This document shows positions 44,094 through 52,130 of a stretch of 64,000 nucleotides of DNA, in pieces. A program made the translations under genes and the position numbers. The notes below the pieces were generated by a model. It was not told the DNA's origin. It saw nothing but the letters and a program-made list of their open reading frames with translations, and did no database searches. Every line of letters starts with the position of its first letter. The stretch's first letter is position 1. This DNA comes from Flavivirga aquimarina (GTDB lineage: Bacteria; Bacteroidota; Bacteroidia; Flavobacteriales; Flavobacteriaceae), in the NCBI RefSeq assembly GCF_030540835.1, contig NZ_JAUOEK010000101.1, positions 1 to 64,000 on the forward strand, written 5' to 3'.

Positions 44094-44480
44094 ATGAAAA
44101 ACAAAATAGAAGCCGTAAAAGCATTTCATACGGCATTTAAAATTGGCCATAGGGAATCGCCTAAAGCAGATTTAGGAAAAGAGAAAAATACGCTTCGTTT
44201 CAATTTAATGAAAGAAGAAAACGAAGAGTATTTAGAAGCTGCCAATACTAATGATTTAGTTGAAGTAGCTGATGCGTTGGGAGATATGCTTTATATTTTA
44301 TGTGGTACGATTATAGAGCATGGCATGCAATATAAAATTGAAGAAGTGTTTGATGAAATACAGCGTAGTAATATGAGTAAATTGGGAGTAGACGGACAAC
44401 CTATTTATAGAGAAGATGGGAAAGTACTTAAAGGCCCCAATTATTTTAAGCCTAATATTGAATCGATATTAGATAAATAA
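44094..44480 (+). CDS. MazG-like nucleoside triphosphate pyrophosphohydrolase
   Basis: 128 residues from the ATG at 44094. All-alpha NTP-PPase fold with the metal-binding EExEYxEA...DxxD pattern: LMKEENEEYLEAANTNDLVEVADALGDMLYILCGTII, followed by VFDEIQRSNMSKLG and a Lys/Asn-Tyr-Phe-Lys-Pro tail. This subfamily (phosphoribosyl-ATP pyrophosphohydrolase-like) cleaves non-canonical or excess NTPs. The frame continues upstream to 44025 through a repeat, so the longer start is rejected. Confidence 0.88.
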   Translation: MKNKIEAVKAFHTAFKIGHRESPKADLGKEKNTLRFNLMKEENEEYLEAANTNDLVEVADALGDMLYILCGTIIEHGMQYKIEEVFDEIQRSNMSKLGVDGQPIYREDGKVLKGPNYFKPNIESILDK

Positions 44481-44508
44481 AATAGGTTTCTAAAAGTGTT
44501 AGAAACAA

Positions 44509-44625
44509 AAATTGTCTCATCTAGCGTAGTCGAGAATGTTTTAATAGTTAAGATATTGAAAAAGTTCTCGACTTTAGCCTGTCTTGAGCGTTCGCCTGCC
44601 GGACGGGCAGACGAAAGGCTCGAAC
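44509..44625. repeat. Repeat cluster between the MazG-like gene and ilvE
   Basis: TTGTCTCATCTAGCGTAGTC and GAGAAT (44512-44537) face TTCTCGACTTTAGCCTGTC and TTGAGCG (44565-44590), followed by CGCCTGCCGGACGGGCAG (44593-44610) and ACGAAAGGCTCGA. These are fragments of the same dispersed families seen at 3985 and 22905. GTTTCTAA/TTAGAAAC (44486-44506) just before may be the MazG terminator. Confidence 0.6.
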
Positions 44626-44683
44626 AGACATTTAAGTGTTTTAAGCTTTAATTTATAAAGATGAACAATAAATATATATAAGT

Positions 44684-45754
44684 TTATTCAACTTTATACC
44701 TCCAACCAAAAGGATCTTCAGCTTTATTTGTTTGAATATCGGTAATGCGTTTCTTTAAAGAATTGGCATACGATGTATCATCTAATTCTGGTAAATCATA
44801 ATCAGTATCCTTATAACCAAAACCAGCAATTGGAGAAATAACAGCAGCAGTACCTGCTCCAAACATTTCTTTTAAAGAACCATCTTTAGCAGCAGAAACA
44901 ACCTCTTGTACCGTTAGTTTTCTAACTTCAACAGAAATACCTTCAGCTTCAGCCAATTCAATAATACTTTTACGTGTAATACCATCCAGAATTCTATCAC
45001 TAGTTGGCCCGGTAATTAGAGTATCGTTTATACGAACAAAAATATTCATGGCTCCGGCTTCTTCGATATACTCGTGGGTATTATCATCGGTCCAAATAAC
45101 TTGTTGATACCCCTTATCTATAGCCAATTGCGTTGGATAAAATTGTCCGGCATAATTACCGCCAGCTTTAGCAAAACCAACACCACCATTTGCAGAACGT
45201 GAGTATTTTTCTTCAATTAAAACCTTTACTTTTCCAGAAAAATAAGAACCGGAAGGAGCAGTAGCAATAATAAAAGTGTATTCATCGGCAGGAGAGGCAT
45301 GAAAACCATTACCGGAAGCAAAAACAAAAGGTCTTATATATAAGGAACTTCCATCTTGTTTAGGAATCCATTCACTATCAACTTGTAATAACGTTTTTAG
45401 CCCATCCATAAAATAATTTTCCGGTAACTCTGGAATAGCTAAACGCTTAGATGAAATATTTAAACGTTTAAAATTATCTATAGGGCGAAATAACCAGACA
45501 TCATCATTCGCATCTTTATAAGCTTTCATACCTTCAAAAACAGATTGACCGTAATGAAAAATCTTAGCAGACGGATCTAAACTAATAGCTTGATAAGGAA
45601 CGACCTTAGGTGCTTGCCATTTACCGTCTTTAAAATGACATTCCAGCATGTGATCTGAAAATACATGCCCAAATTTTAAATTACCAAAATCTACATCATT
45701 AATTTTAGTAGTTTTGGTTTTTATAATCTCTATGTTATTGATTATAGTATTCAT
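44684..45754 (-). CDS. ilvE: Branched-chain amino acid aminotransferase
   Basis: 356 residues, fold-type IV PLP aminotransferase. It transfers amino groups to and from Leu, Ile and Val. The PLP lysine is Lys196 in GFAKAGGNYAG, with HYGQSVFEGMKAY (about 67-79), EEAGAMNIFV, and the phosphate-cup TSDRILDGITRKSIIELA and MFGAGTAAVISPI. Length and motifs are those of the branched-chain subfamily and not of D-alanine or ADC-lyase relatives. It has its own promoter, divergent from the DUF4920 gene. Confidence 0.94.
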   Translation of the reverse strand: MNTIINNIEIIKTKTTKINDVDFGNLKFGHVFSDHMLECHFKDGKWQAPKVVPYQAISLDPSAKIFHYGQSVFEGMKAYKDANDDVWLFRPIDNFKRLNISSKRLAIPELPENYFMDGLKTLLQVDSEWIPKQDGSSLYIRPFVFASGNGFHASPADEYTFIIATAPSGSYFSGKVKVLIEEKYSRSANGGVGFAKAGGNYAGQFYPTQLAIDKGYQQVIWTDDNTHEYIEEAGAMNIFVRINDTLITGPTSDRILDGITRKSIIELAEAEGISVEVRKLTVQEVVSAAKDGSLKEMFGAGTAAVISPIAGFGYKDTDYDLPELDDTSYANSLKKRITDIQTNKAEDPFGWRYKVE

Positions 45755-45775
45755 GGTCTAGTTTATTTGATATCA

Positions 45776-45783
45776 CAAATTTA
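45776..45783 (-). promoter_or_regulatory. -7 box of the ilvE promoter
   Basis: On the minus strand TAAATTTG, a perfect TAnnTTTG, lies 21 nt before the ATG at 45754. Confidence 0.65.
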
Positions 45784-45848
45784 AGTAAAAACGTTTTTAA
45801 AAAAACGGTATATTTATATAAATCGTTTAAAATTAAAATATTAATAAT

Positions 45849-46352
45849 ATGAAGCCGATTACCTTAGTAATTATATGTGTTTTAGTGTTAAATTCTTGCA
45901 AAAATAAAAATGAAGAACAACTAAAAATAACACCTAAAACAGAAGATATTGCATACACATCATTTGGGAAAAAGATTATTGCAGATGATGCGATTATGGC
46001 TACATCTATGGCCAAGCATTATAAAACTATGAGTACAGGAGACTCTATTAATTCTAAAATGATAGCTAAAGTAAACAGTGTATGTCAGGCAAAAGGCTGT
46101 TGGATGACTTTAAATTTAGAAGACGGCAACGAAGTTATGGTGAAATTTAAAGATTATGGTTTCTTTGTGCCTAAAGATATAACCGGAAAAGAAGTAATAG
46201 TAAATGGAAAAGCCTATGTAAAAGAAGTGTCAGTTGATGAGTTGAAACATTATGCCGAAGACGCAGATAAATCTACCGAAGAAATAGCAGCTATTACGCA
46301 ACCCAAACGAACTTACTCGTTTGAAGCTGATGGAGTTTTATTAAAACAATAA
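45849..46352 (+). CDS. DUF4920 family lipoprotein
   Basis: 167 residues with a short lipobox signal (ITLVIICVLVLNSC). The DUF4920 core is INSKMIAKVNSVCQAKGCWMTLNL, the paired Cys of CQAKGC being characteristic, then MVKFKDYGFFVPKDITGKEVIVNGKAYV and RTYSFEADGVLL. The C-x-x-x-x-C pair and OB-like strands suggest a periplasmic redox or metal role, not proven. It is followed after 1 nt by mnmD, so the two share an mRNA. Confidence 0.85.
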   Translation: MKPITLVIICVLVLNSCKNKNEEQLKITPKTEDIAYTSFGKKIIADDAIMATSMAKHYKTMSTGDSINSKMIAKVNSVCQAKGCWMTLNLEDGNEVMVKFKDYGFFVPKDITGKEVIVNGKAYVKEVSVDELKHYAEDADKSTEEIAAITQPKRTYSFEADGVLLKQ

Positions 46353-46353
46353 T

Positions 46354-47043
46354 TTGAAACGAGAAGTAGTAATAACCGCCGATGGTTCTTCAACCATTCA
46401 TTTACCCGATTGGAACGAGCAATATCACTCTAAACATGGTGCGATACAGGAAGCCTATCATGTATTTATAAAACATGGTTTGCATCATTTTTGTCATGCT
46501 GAACTCGTTTCAAAATCACATAAAAACATATCCATCCTAGAAATTGGTTTTGGTACTGGATTAAATGCTTTTATTTCGTTATTAGAAGTGGAGAAATTAG
46601 GTGTCACTGTTAACTATTTTGGGGTAGAAGGCTATCCTGTTTTAATGGATGAAATTAACCAATTAAATTACCCGACAACATTACAGGTAAAAGCTAAAGA
46701 AGCCTATTTTAAAAAACTACACGAAGTTTCTTGGGAAGAAAAGCATGTTATTACTGAAAATTTTACAATAGAAAAACAGCATCGTTTTTTTTCAGAAATT
46801 AAAGAAAAAAGCAAGTATCATATTATATATTTTGATGCTTTTGGAGCCAGAGTACAACCCGAATTATGGACAGAATCTATATTCTTAAACATGTATCGGG
46901 CATTAAAAGTAGGAGGTGTACTGGTAACATATTCAGCAAAAGGGAGTGTACGGCGTGCTATGGAATCTGTCGGTTTTAAAGTTGAACGACTACCTGGACC
47001 TCCTGGTAAACGTGAAATGCTCAGAGCCACAAAAAGGCTTTGA
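46354..47043 (+). CDS. mnmD: tRNA (5-methylaminomethyl-2-thiouridine)(34) methyltransferase
   Basis: 229 residues, SAM-dependent methyltransferase that finishes mnm5s2U34 in tRNA; in Bacteroidota it is a stand-alone MnmD. Motif I is ILEIGFGTGLNAFISLLE (about 60-77). The catalytic region is YHIIYFDAFGARVQPELWTE, with LKVGGVLVTYSAKGSVRRAM and VERLPGPPGKREMLRA. Start is TTG at 46354, one nt after the previous stop; no in-frame ATG lies near, so coupling is likely. A repeat segment (HAELVSKS) is translated in frame before motif I. Confidence 0.88.
   Translation: MKREVVITADGSSTIHLPDWNEQYHSKHGAIQEAYHVFIKHGLHHFCHAELVSKSHKNISILEIGFGTGLNAFISLLEVEKLGVTVNYFGVEGYPVLMDEINQLNYPTTLQVKAKEAYFKKLHEVSWEEKHVITENFTIEKQHRFFSEIKEKSKYHIIYFDAFGARVQPELWTESIFLNMYRALKVGGVLVTYSAKGSVRRAMESVGFKVERLPGPPGKREMLRATKRL
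46493..46512 (+). repeat. Dispersed repeat fragment inside mnmD
   Basis: GTCATGCTGAACTCGTTTCA is a half copy of the GTCACCCTGAACTTGTTTCAG repeat (32256). It is translated as HAELVSK, placed between two conserved parts (GLHHF and the motif I strand). Confidence 0.6.
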
Positions 47044-47136
47044 GCATTAGGATTCATCCAAATGTTACGCGCCTGTAAGGAAGCGTGACATTCAACGGAG
47101 TTGAATGCTTAGAGCCAAAAAGATGCTTTAAGTATT
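47013..47136 (+). repeat. Partial duplication of the mnmD 3' end around a palindrome
   Basis: ATGCTCAGAGCCACAAAAAG (47016, inside mnmD) recurs as ATGCTTAGAGCCAAAAAGAT (47106), both followed by GCTTTRA. The second copy could encode MLRAKKML and a stop, parallel to the real end MLRATKRL. Between them lies CATTCAACGGAGTTGAATG (47089-47107), a perfect hairpin. Confidence 0.5.
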
Positions 47137-47232
47137 ATTTTAAGACCTATAAATACTTATTTAGATTGTTAAACCTAATATAAATCATTAGCATACGGAT
47201 ATGTCTTTTTGTAACTTTAATAAAAAAAGAAA

Positions 47233-48138
47233 ATGCGAGTTTTAATAACAGGTGCGACAGGTTTAATAGGGCAGGAGATTGTAAAACTTTGTCAGGGAGA
47301 AGGTATTTCGGTTAATTATTTAACGACCAGGCGTTCTAAAATAGTTCAAACAGAAAGCTATCAGGGGTTTTATTGGAATCCTACAACTCAGGATATAGAT
47401 ACCAATTGTTTTAAAAATATTGACGCTATTTTTCATTTAGCAGGAGCAACAGTGTCTAAACGTTGGACTCCATCTTATAAAAAAGACATTTTATCTAGCA
47501 GAAAAATAACAACCCAGTTATTAATAAATGCTTTAAAAGGAGAGAGCCATACCATAAAACAAGTCATTTCTGCAAGTGCTATTGGAGTGTATTCAAGTTC
47601 ATTAATTAATTATTATGAAGAAGACTCTAAAGATTTTAGCAATTCTTTTTTAAGTGAAGTAGTACAATCATGGGAGCAGGAAGTAGATGCATTTTCTAAA
47701 CTGAATATAGTTGTTTCTAAAATACGAATCGGTTTGGTCTTATCTAAAAAAGGCGGTGCATTACAAGAAATAATTAAACCTATAAAAGTAGGATTGGGGG
47801 CAGCTTTAGGTAGCGGTACACAATGGCAGTCTTGGATTCATATTCAAGATTTGGCTAATATCTTTTTATATGTTTTAGAAAATAACTTAAAAGGTATTTA
47901 TAATGGCGTAGCTCCAAACCCTGTTACAAATAAAGAACTAACAAAAACCATAGCTAGTGTAATGCGCAAACCATTGTTTTTACCAAATATTCCTAAATTA
48001 TTTTTAAGATTTGTATTAGGTAAAATGCATATATTATTATTTGAAAGTCAGCGGGTCAGTTCTAAAAAAATAGAAAATAAAGGCTTTCATTTTAAGTATC
48101 ACCATTTACGCCCAGCCTTAGAAGCCTTGTTAGAGTAA
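47233..48138 (+). CDS. TIGR01777 family epimerase-like protein (SDR, YfcH-like)
   Basis: 301 residues of the extended SDR fold. NADP-binding GATGLIGQEIV (about 7-17), FHLAGATVSKRWTPSYKKDILSSRKITTQLL (about 75-105), VISASAIGVYSS (about 116-127) and a C-terminal DUF1731-like segment (FLRFVLGKMHILLFESQRVSSKKIENKGFHFKYHHL). The active-site Tyr-Lys pair is not in a classical position. Cellular role is unknown; some relatives affect cell division. Single-gene unit. Confidence 0.9.
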   Translation: MRVLITGATGLIGQEIVKLCQGEGISVNYLTTRRSKIVQTESYQGFYWNPTTQDIDTNCFKNIDAIFHLAGATVSKRWTPSYKKDILSSRKITTQLLINALKGESHTIKQVISASAIGVYSSSLINYYEEDSKDFSNSFLSEVVQSWEQEVDAFSKLNIVVSKIRIGLVLSKKGGALQEIIKPIKVGLGAALGSGTQWQSWIHIQDLANIFLYVLENNLKGIYNGVAPNPVTNKELTKTIASVMRKPLFLPNIPKLFLRFVLGKMHILLFESQRVSSKKIENKGFHFKYHHLRPALEALLE

Positions 48139-48180
48139 AGATTTAAACGTATTGTTAGAAGGTTGTTTTAAATGGAAACA

Positions 48181-48966
48181 TTATTGTATTCCAAATTCAC
48201 TGAACAAATCTTGTAAAATTTTAACATCTTTTGGTTTCGTTTCATCTCCATAAGAAATTGTAATGATACCTATAAAATCGTCAGAAACAACTATTTTTTG
48301 AAATTGGGTAAAGATGTAATCAGTGTCAATTTTAATTCCCATTACATTTTTCATATTAATTTTATACCATTGCGTTGCAATATTGGTTCCTACTCTAACT
48401 TGTCTTTTTCCAACAATATTTTGCATATCCTTTGTTAGAGAAAATGTACTATCCATATAATCAGATAATGTCATGTTCAAATCAATCAAAGGGTTTTTAT
48501 CTAGTTGTAGTACAACAGTTGGACGAAATTCGTTATAACTCTCATCTTTAGATGTGAATACCATCATGGCAGGGTTAAATTGTTTTAGAAATTTATTTGA
48601 GGTTAGCAAAGAGTTTATTTCACTTTTATAAGACTCAAGTAAATTAACAGGTTTATTTAACGAAATTTCAGTTCCAAGAGGAGAGTCATTAACAACTTCT
48701 AAATTACTAACAATTTCAGAATCAATTTTAGGAAAAGGCTTATCTTTTGGCTCTTTTTTTAATTTAAAAAGAGAATAAAAAAGCATGATTATACCAACAC
48801 CTGTTTCCACTATAAAAGTTGCAAAAAGAGGCGTTTTAAAATTTGATGCTAAATTACCAAAATCAAAAAATAAAGCGAGAATTGTTAATGATGTAATGAC
48901 TATATAAAATATTATGAATACCCAGAATAGTACCCATTTCATTGTTATGCTTTGTTTGTCATTCAT
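48181..48966 (-). CDS. Two-pass membrane protein of unknown function
   Basis: 261 residues from the ATG at 48966. Two membrane helices (WVLFWVFIIFYIVITSLTILALFF and FATFIVETGVGIIMLFYSLF), then a soluble domain (about 110-261) with LLESYKSEINSLLTSN, TVVLQLDKNPLIDLNMTLSDYM, VRVGTNIATQWYKINMKNVMGI and a final IITISYGDETKPKDVKILQDLFSEFG. The domain pattern recalls the PsbP/DUF1795-like beta-sheet fold. Its 3' end is 43 nt from the convergent SDR gene. Confidence 0.6.
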   Translation of the reverse strand: MNDKQSITMKWVLFWVFIIFYIVITSLTILALFFDFGNLASNFKTPLFATFIVETGVGIIMLFYSLFKLKKEPKDKPFPKIDSEIVSNLEVVNDSPLGTEISLNKPVNLLESYKSEINSLLTSNKFLKQFNPAMMVFTSKDESYNEFRPTVVLQLDKNPLIDLNMTLSDYMDSTFSLTKDMQNIVGKRQVRVGTNIATQWYKINMKNVMGIKIDTDYIFTQFQKIVVSDDFIGIITISYGDETKPKDVKILQDLFSEFGIQ

Positions 48967-49169
48967 TTTAGTTAGGTTTATACGGTTTATACTCTTTGGT
49001 TGTAAAAAGAGGTTATGCAATTTAGTATATTTTTCTTACAAGTAAAAACAGCTCAGTTTTTACAAAGTAATTTTAAAATAAATAATGTCCCGTATTCAAA
49101 TAGCGTTGCAAAAATGAGGTGTACAAATAAATTTAAAATATTTAATGACATTATGACATTTTTGTAATA

Positions 49170-49188
49170 TTGGCAGTACTTTTGCCAA
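49170..49188 (+). promoter_or_regulatory. grpE promoter with overlapping inverted repeat
   Basis: TACTTTTG (49177-49184), a perfect -7 box, lies within TTGGCA-GTACTTT-TGCCAA (49170-49188). An inverted repeat centred on the -7 box is ideally placed for a repressor, consistent with heat-shock control of grpE-dnaJ. The repressor is unknown; it is not the CIRCE sequence of HrcA. Confidence 0.6.
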
Positions 49189-49225
49189 CTAAATTTAGTA
49201 TTTGTATAAAAATTTAAATGCAATA

Positions 49226-49777
49226 ATGAGTAAGAAAGATAAAACTAACGATATTGAAAACGACCCAATAGAAGGTGTACAAAACGAAACTGTTGAAGTT
49301 GAGGAGCAAAGTGTCGAGGAGCAAACTGTAGAAGAAAAGCTTCAAGCAGAATTAAAACAAGAAAAAGATAAATTTCTACGTTTATTTGCCGAATTTGAAA
49401 ACTATAAGCGACGTACCTCTAAAGAACGTATTGAGTTATTTTCGACAGCAAGTGAAGATGTCATGAAAACGCTATTACCGGTTCTTGATGATTTTGAGCG
49501 TGCATTAACTCATATAGAAGAAGACAAAGAGGCAGAAGAGTTACGCAAAGGTGTTTTATTAATTTATCAAAAGTTGGTAAAAACTTTAGAGCAAAAAGGT
49601 TTGTCGGCTGTTAAGATTGAAAAAGGCGATGATTTTAATCCAGATGATCATGAAGCTATTACGCAAATACCGGCTCCTAGTGATGATTTAAAAGGAAAAA
49701 TTATAGACGTTGTTGAAAAAGGATATAAACTTGGAGAAAAGATCATTCGTTTTCCAAAAGTTGTTATAGGGCAATAA
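49226..49777 (+). CDS. grpE: Nucleotide exchange factor GrpE
   Basis: 183 residues from the ATG at 49226 (a TTG at 49202 is less likely). The N-terminal acidic, Gln/Glu-rich tail leads into a long coiled coil (KLQAELKQEKDKFLRLFAEFENYKRRTSKERIEL), then LLPVLDDFERAL, and the C-terminal beta-domain FNPDDHEAITQIPAPSDDLKGKIIDVVEKGYKLGEKIIRFPKVVIG. It drives ADP release from DnaK. dnaJ follows after 9 nt; dnaK is not in the window. Confidence 0.95.
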   Translation: MSKKDKTNDIENDPIEGVQNETVEVEEQSVEEQTVEEKLQAELKQEKDKFLRLFAEFENYKRRTSKERIELFSTASEDVMKTLLPVLDDFERALTHIEEDKEAEELRKGVLLIYQKLVKTLEQKGLSAVKIEKGDDFNPDDHEAITQIPAPSDDLKGKIIDVVEKGYKLGEKIIRFPKVVIGQ

Positions 49778-49786
49778 AATATAGAC

Positions 49787-50905
49787 ATGGCTAAAAGAGA
49801 CTATTACGAGGTATTAGGAGTTAGTAAAGGCGCAACTGCAGCCGAAATAAAGAAAGCTTACCGAAAGAAGGCTATTGAGTTTCATCCAGATAAGAATCCG
49901 GATGATAAGAACGCAGAAGCCAAATTTAAAGAAGCAGCAGAAGCCTATGAGGTATTGAGTGATGCCGATAAAAAAGCACGTTACGATCAGTTTGGCCATC
50001 AAGCCTTTGAAAATGGCGGCAGCGGTTTTGGCGGCGGTGGTATGAATATGGACGACATTTTTAGTCAGTTTGGAGATATTTTTGGCGGCGGCTTTGGCGG
50101 TGGCGGATTCTCTGGTTTTGGCGGTGGTGGTCAACGTCGTGTAAAAGGCAGCAATCTTCGTATTCGTGTTAAATTAACTCTAGAAGAAATAGCAAATGGC
50201 GTAGAGAAAAAAGTTAAGGTAAAACGTAAAGTTCAAGCACCAGGAACTACCTATAAAACATGCTCGACATGTAATGGTAGTGGACAGGTAACGCGTATAA
50301 CCAATACTATTTTAGGTAGAATGCAAACAGCTTCTCCGTGTAATGTATGCGGTGGGGCAGGACAAACTATAGATAAAAAGCCAAGCGATGCAGATTCGCA
50401 GGGCTTAAAAGTAGCAGAAGAAACAGTATCTATTAAAATACCTGCGGGTGTAGTAGATGGTATGCAACTTAAAGTATCTAGTAAAGGAAACGAAGCTCCG
50501 GGCAATGGTGTTTCTGGAGACCTTATAGTTGTTATTGAAGAAGAGGTACATGACAAATTACAACGCGAAGGCGATAATTTGCATTACGATTTATACGTGA
50601 GTTATCCAGATGCTGTTTTAGGGACTTCTAAAGAAATTGATACAGTAACAGGTAAAGTACGTATAAAAGTAGAAGCAGGTGTACAATCTGGTAAAATTTT
50701 GCGCTTACGCGGAAAAGGAATACCAAGTATAAATGGTTACGGAAAAGGAGATTTGTTGGTACATGTGAATGTATGGACACCAAAAACGTTGAATAAACAA
50801 CAACGAGAATTTTTTGAATCAATGAGAGAAGATGAACATTTCGCACCAAAGCCTGAAAGTTCGGATAAATCGTTTTTTGAAAAAGTAAAAGATATGTTCT
50901 CTTAG
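49787..50905 (+). CDS. dnaJ: Chaperone DnaJ
   Basis: 372 residues. The J domain (about 3-68) has the HPD in [13 protein letters not shown], and the Gly/Phe-rich region (about 75-117) is strong ([16 protein letters not shown]). The Cys-rich domain is short: only two motifs, CSTCNGSG and CNVCGGAG, instead of four CxxCxGxG, so probably one zinc centre instead of two. The C-terminal substrate-binding domains have [21 protein letters not shown] and [25 protein letters not shown]. It feeds clients to DnaK. Operon with grpE. Confidence 0.94.
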   Translation: MAKRDYYEVLGVSKGATAAEIKKAYRKKAIEFHPDKNPDDKNAEAKFKEAAEAYEVLSDADKKARYDQFGHQAFENGGSGFGGGGMNMDDIFSQFGDIFGGGFGGGGFSGFGGGGQRRVKGSNLRIRVKLTLEEIANGVEKKVKVKRKVQAPGTTYKTCSTCNGSGQVTRITNTILGRMQTASPCNVCGGAGQTIDKKPSDADSQGLKVAEETVSIKIPAGVVDGMQLKVSSKGNEAPGNGVSGDLIVVIEEEVHDKLQREGDNLHYDLYVSYPDAVLGTSKEIDTVTGKVRIKVEAGVQSGKILRLRGKGIPSINGYGKGDLLVHVNVWTPKTLNKQQREFFESMREDEHFAPKPESSDKSFFEKVKDMFS

Positions 50906-50968
50906 TAGGAAAAGGTTATAGATAATTAGGAGCAAGTTTATGCCTCTAGTAGCAAGTTCTTATAAAGT

Positions 50969-51090
50969 TTTGTTATTAATATATAAAAAATAACTATATT
51001 TGAATTATCACTAAATTTATTTTAGTGGTAATTTTTCTTTTTCATAGCAATTTTTTTCCCATCCTTAATTTATTAAGGGTGGGTTTTGTT
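50969..51090 (+). ncRNA. Candidate short transcription unit (small RNA) between dnaJ and the ABC exporter
   Basis: TTTG (50969-50972), 22 nt, then TATATTTG (50995-51002) is a complete flavobacterial promoter. Just after the expected start comes a hairpin CACTAAA/TTTAGTG (51009-51027) with a T-rich tail, and then a terminator CCCATCCTTAA/TTAAGGGTGGG (51058-51083) followed by TTTTGTTTTTT. A transcript of about 75-80 nt with two hairpins would result. No protein of any size fits. Alternatively the promoter and hairpins are the leader of the ABC genes. Confidence 0.45.
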
Positions 51091-51199
51091 TTTTATAAAG
51101 TAGATTTTATTTTTAGTGCCTTTTACGGTATTATTCTATATGTTACTTTATAACATTTAATATATTTACAGACATCAAAAGTCAATTAAAAAATAAGTA

Positions 51200-52126
51200 A
51201 TGAGTAACTTACTCGAAGTTAAAGAAGTTTCTAAAAACTTCGGAGATTTCAAAGCACTTAATAAAGTGTCAATTACGGTTCCTAAAGGTAGTATCTTTGG
51301 TTTATTGGGACCTAACGGTGCAGGTAAAACAACGTTAATAAGAGTTATTAATCAAATTACTATGCCCGATTATGGTAAGGTGCATTTAGATGGCGAATTA
51401 CTCAATCCTATTCATATAAAAGATATTGGTTATTTACCAGAAGAACGTGGTCTTTACAAATCTATGAAAGTCGGAGAGCAAGCGTTATACTTAGCTCAAT
51501 TAAAAGGATTAAGTAAAGCAGAAGCGAGAACGCGCTTAAAATATTGGTTTGAACGTTTAGAAATAGGAGATTGGTGGAACAAGAAAATTCAAGAGCTATC
51601 AAAAGGAATGGCCCAAAAAATACAGTTTGTAGTCACAGTATTGCACCAACCAAAGCTTTTAATTTTCGATGAACCCTTTTCTGGTTTCGACCCTATAAAT
51701 GCCAATTTAATTAAAGACGAGATTTTACGTTTGAGAGAAGAAGGAGCAACAGTTATTTTTTCTACTCATAGAATGGAATCTGTTGAAGAACTATGTGATG
51801 ATATTGCGTTAATACATAAATCGAATAAAATTCTTGATGGTAAGCTAATTGATGTAAAACGGCAGTATAAGATAAATACTTATGAGGTCGGTATTCGAAC
51901 AAACAATAAGGAAAGTTTAGAGCAAGAATTGGCAAATAAGTTTGAAACTTCAATAGCAAATTTTAAAACTTTAGAAGATGAGTTGAAGTTAAATATAAAA
52001 CTATCAGAAACAGATACCCCTAATGATTTATTAAATTATTTAACCTCAAAAGGAGAGCTGTCTCATTTTGTTGAATTAATACCAAGTGTCAACGATATTT
52101 TTATTCAAACAGTAAAGAATAATTAA
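51200..52126 (+). CDS. ABC transporter ATP-binding protein (NatA-like)
   Basis: 308 residues. Walker A GPNGAGKTT (about 37-45), a Q-loop, the signature ELSKGMAQKIQFV (about 135-147), Walker B LLIFDEPFSGFDP and a His switch FSTHRM. The C-terminal 80 residues are the DUF4162-type domain found in NatA/YhaQ-like exporters (SHFVELIPSVNDIFIQTV). It energises the permease encoded 4 nt downstream, probably for Na+ or small-molecule export. Confidence 0.92.
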   Translation: MSNLLEVKEVSKNFGDFKALNKVSITVPKGSIFGLLGPNGAGKTTLIRVINQITMPDYGKVHLDGELLNPIHIKDIGYLPEERGLYKSMKVGEQALYLAQLKGLSKAEARTRLKYWFERLEIGDWWNKKIQELSKGMAQKIQFVVTVLHQPKLLIFDEPFSGFDPINANLIKDEILRLREEGATVIFSTHRMESVEELCDDIALIHKSNKILDGKLIDVKRQYKINTYEVGIRTNNKESLEQELANKFETSIANFKTLEDELKLNIKLSETDTPNDLLNYLTSKGELSHFVELIPSVNDIFIQTVKNN

Positions 52127-52130
52127 TTTT

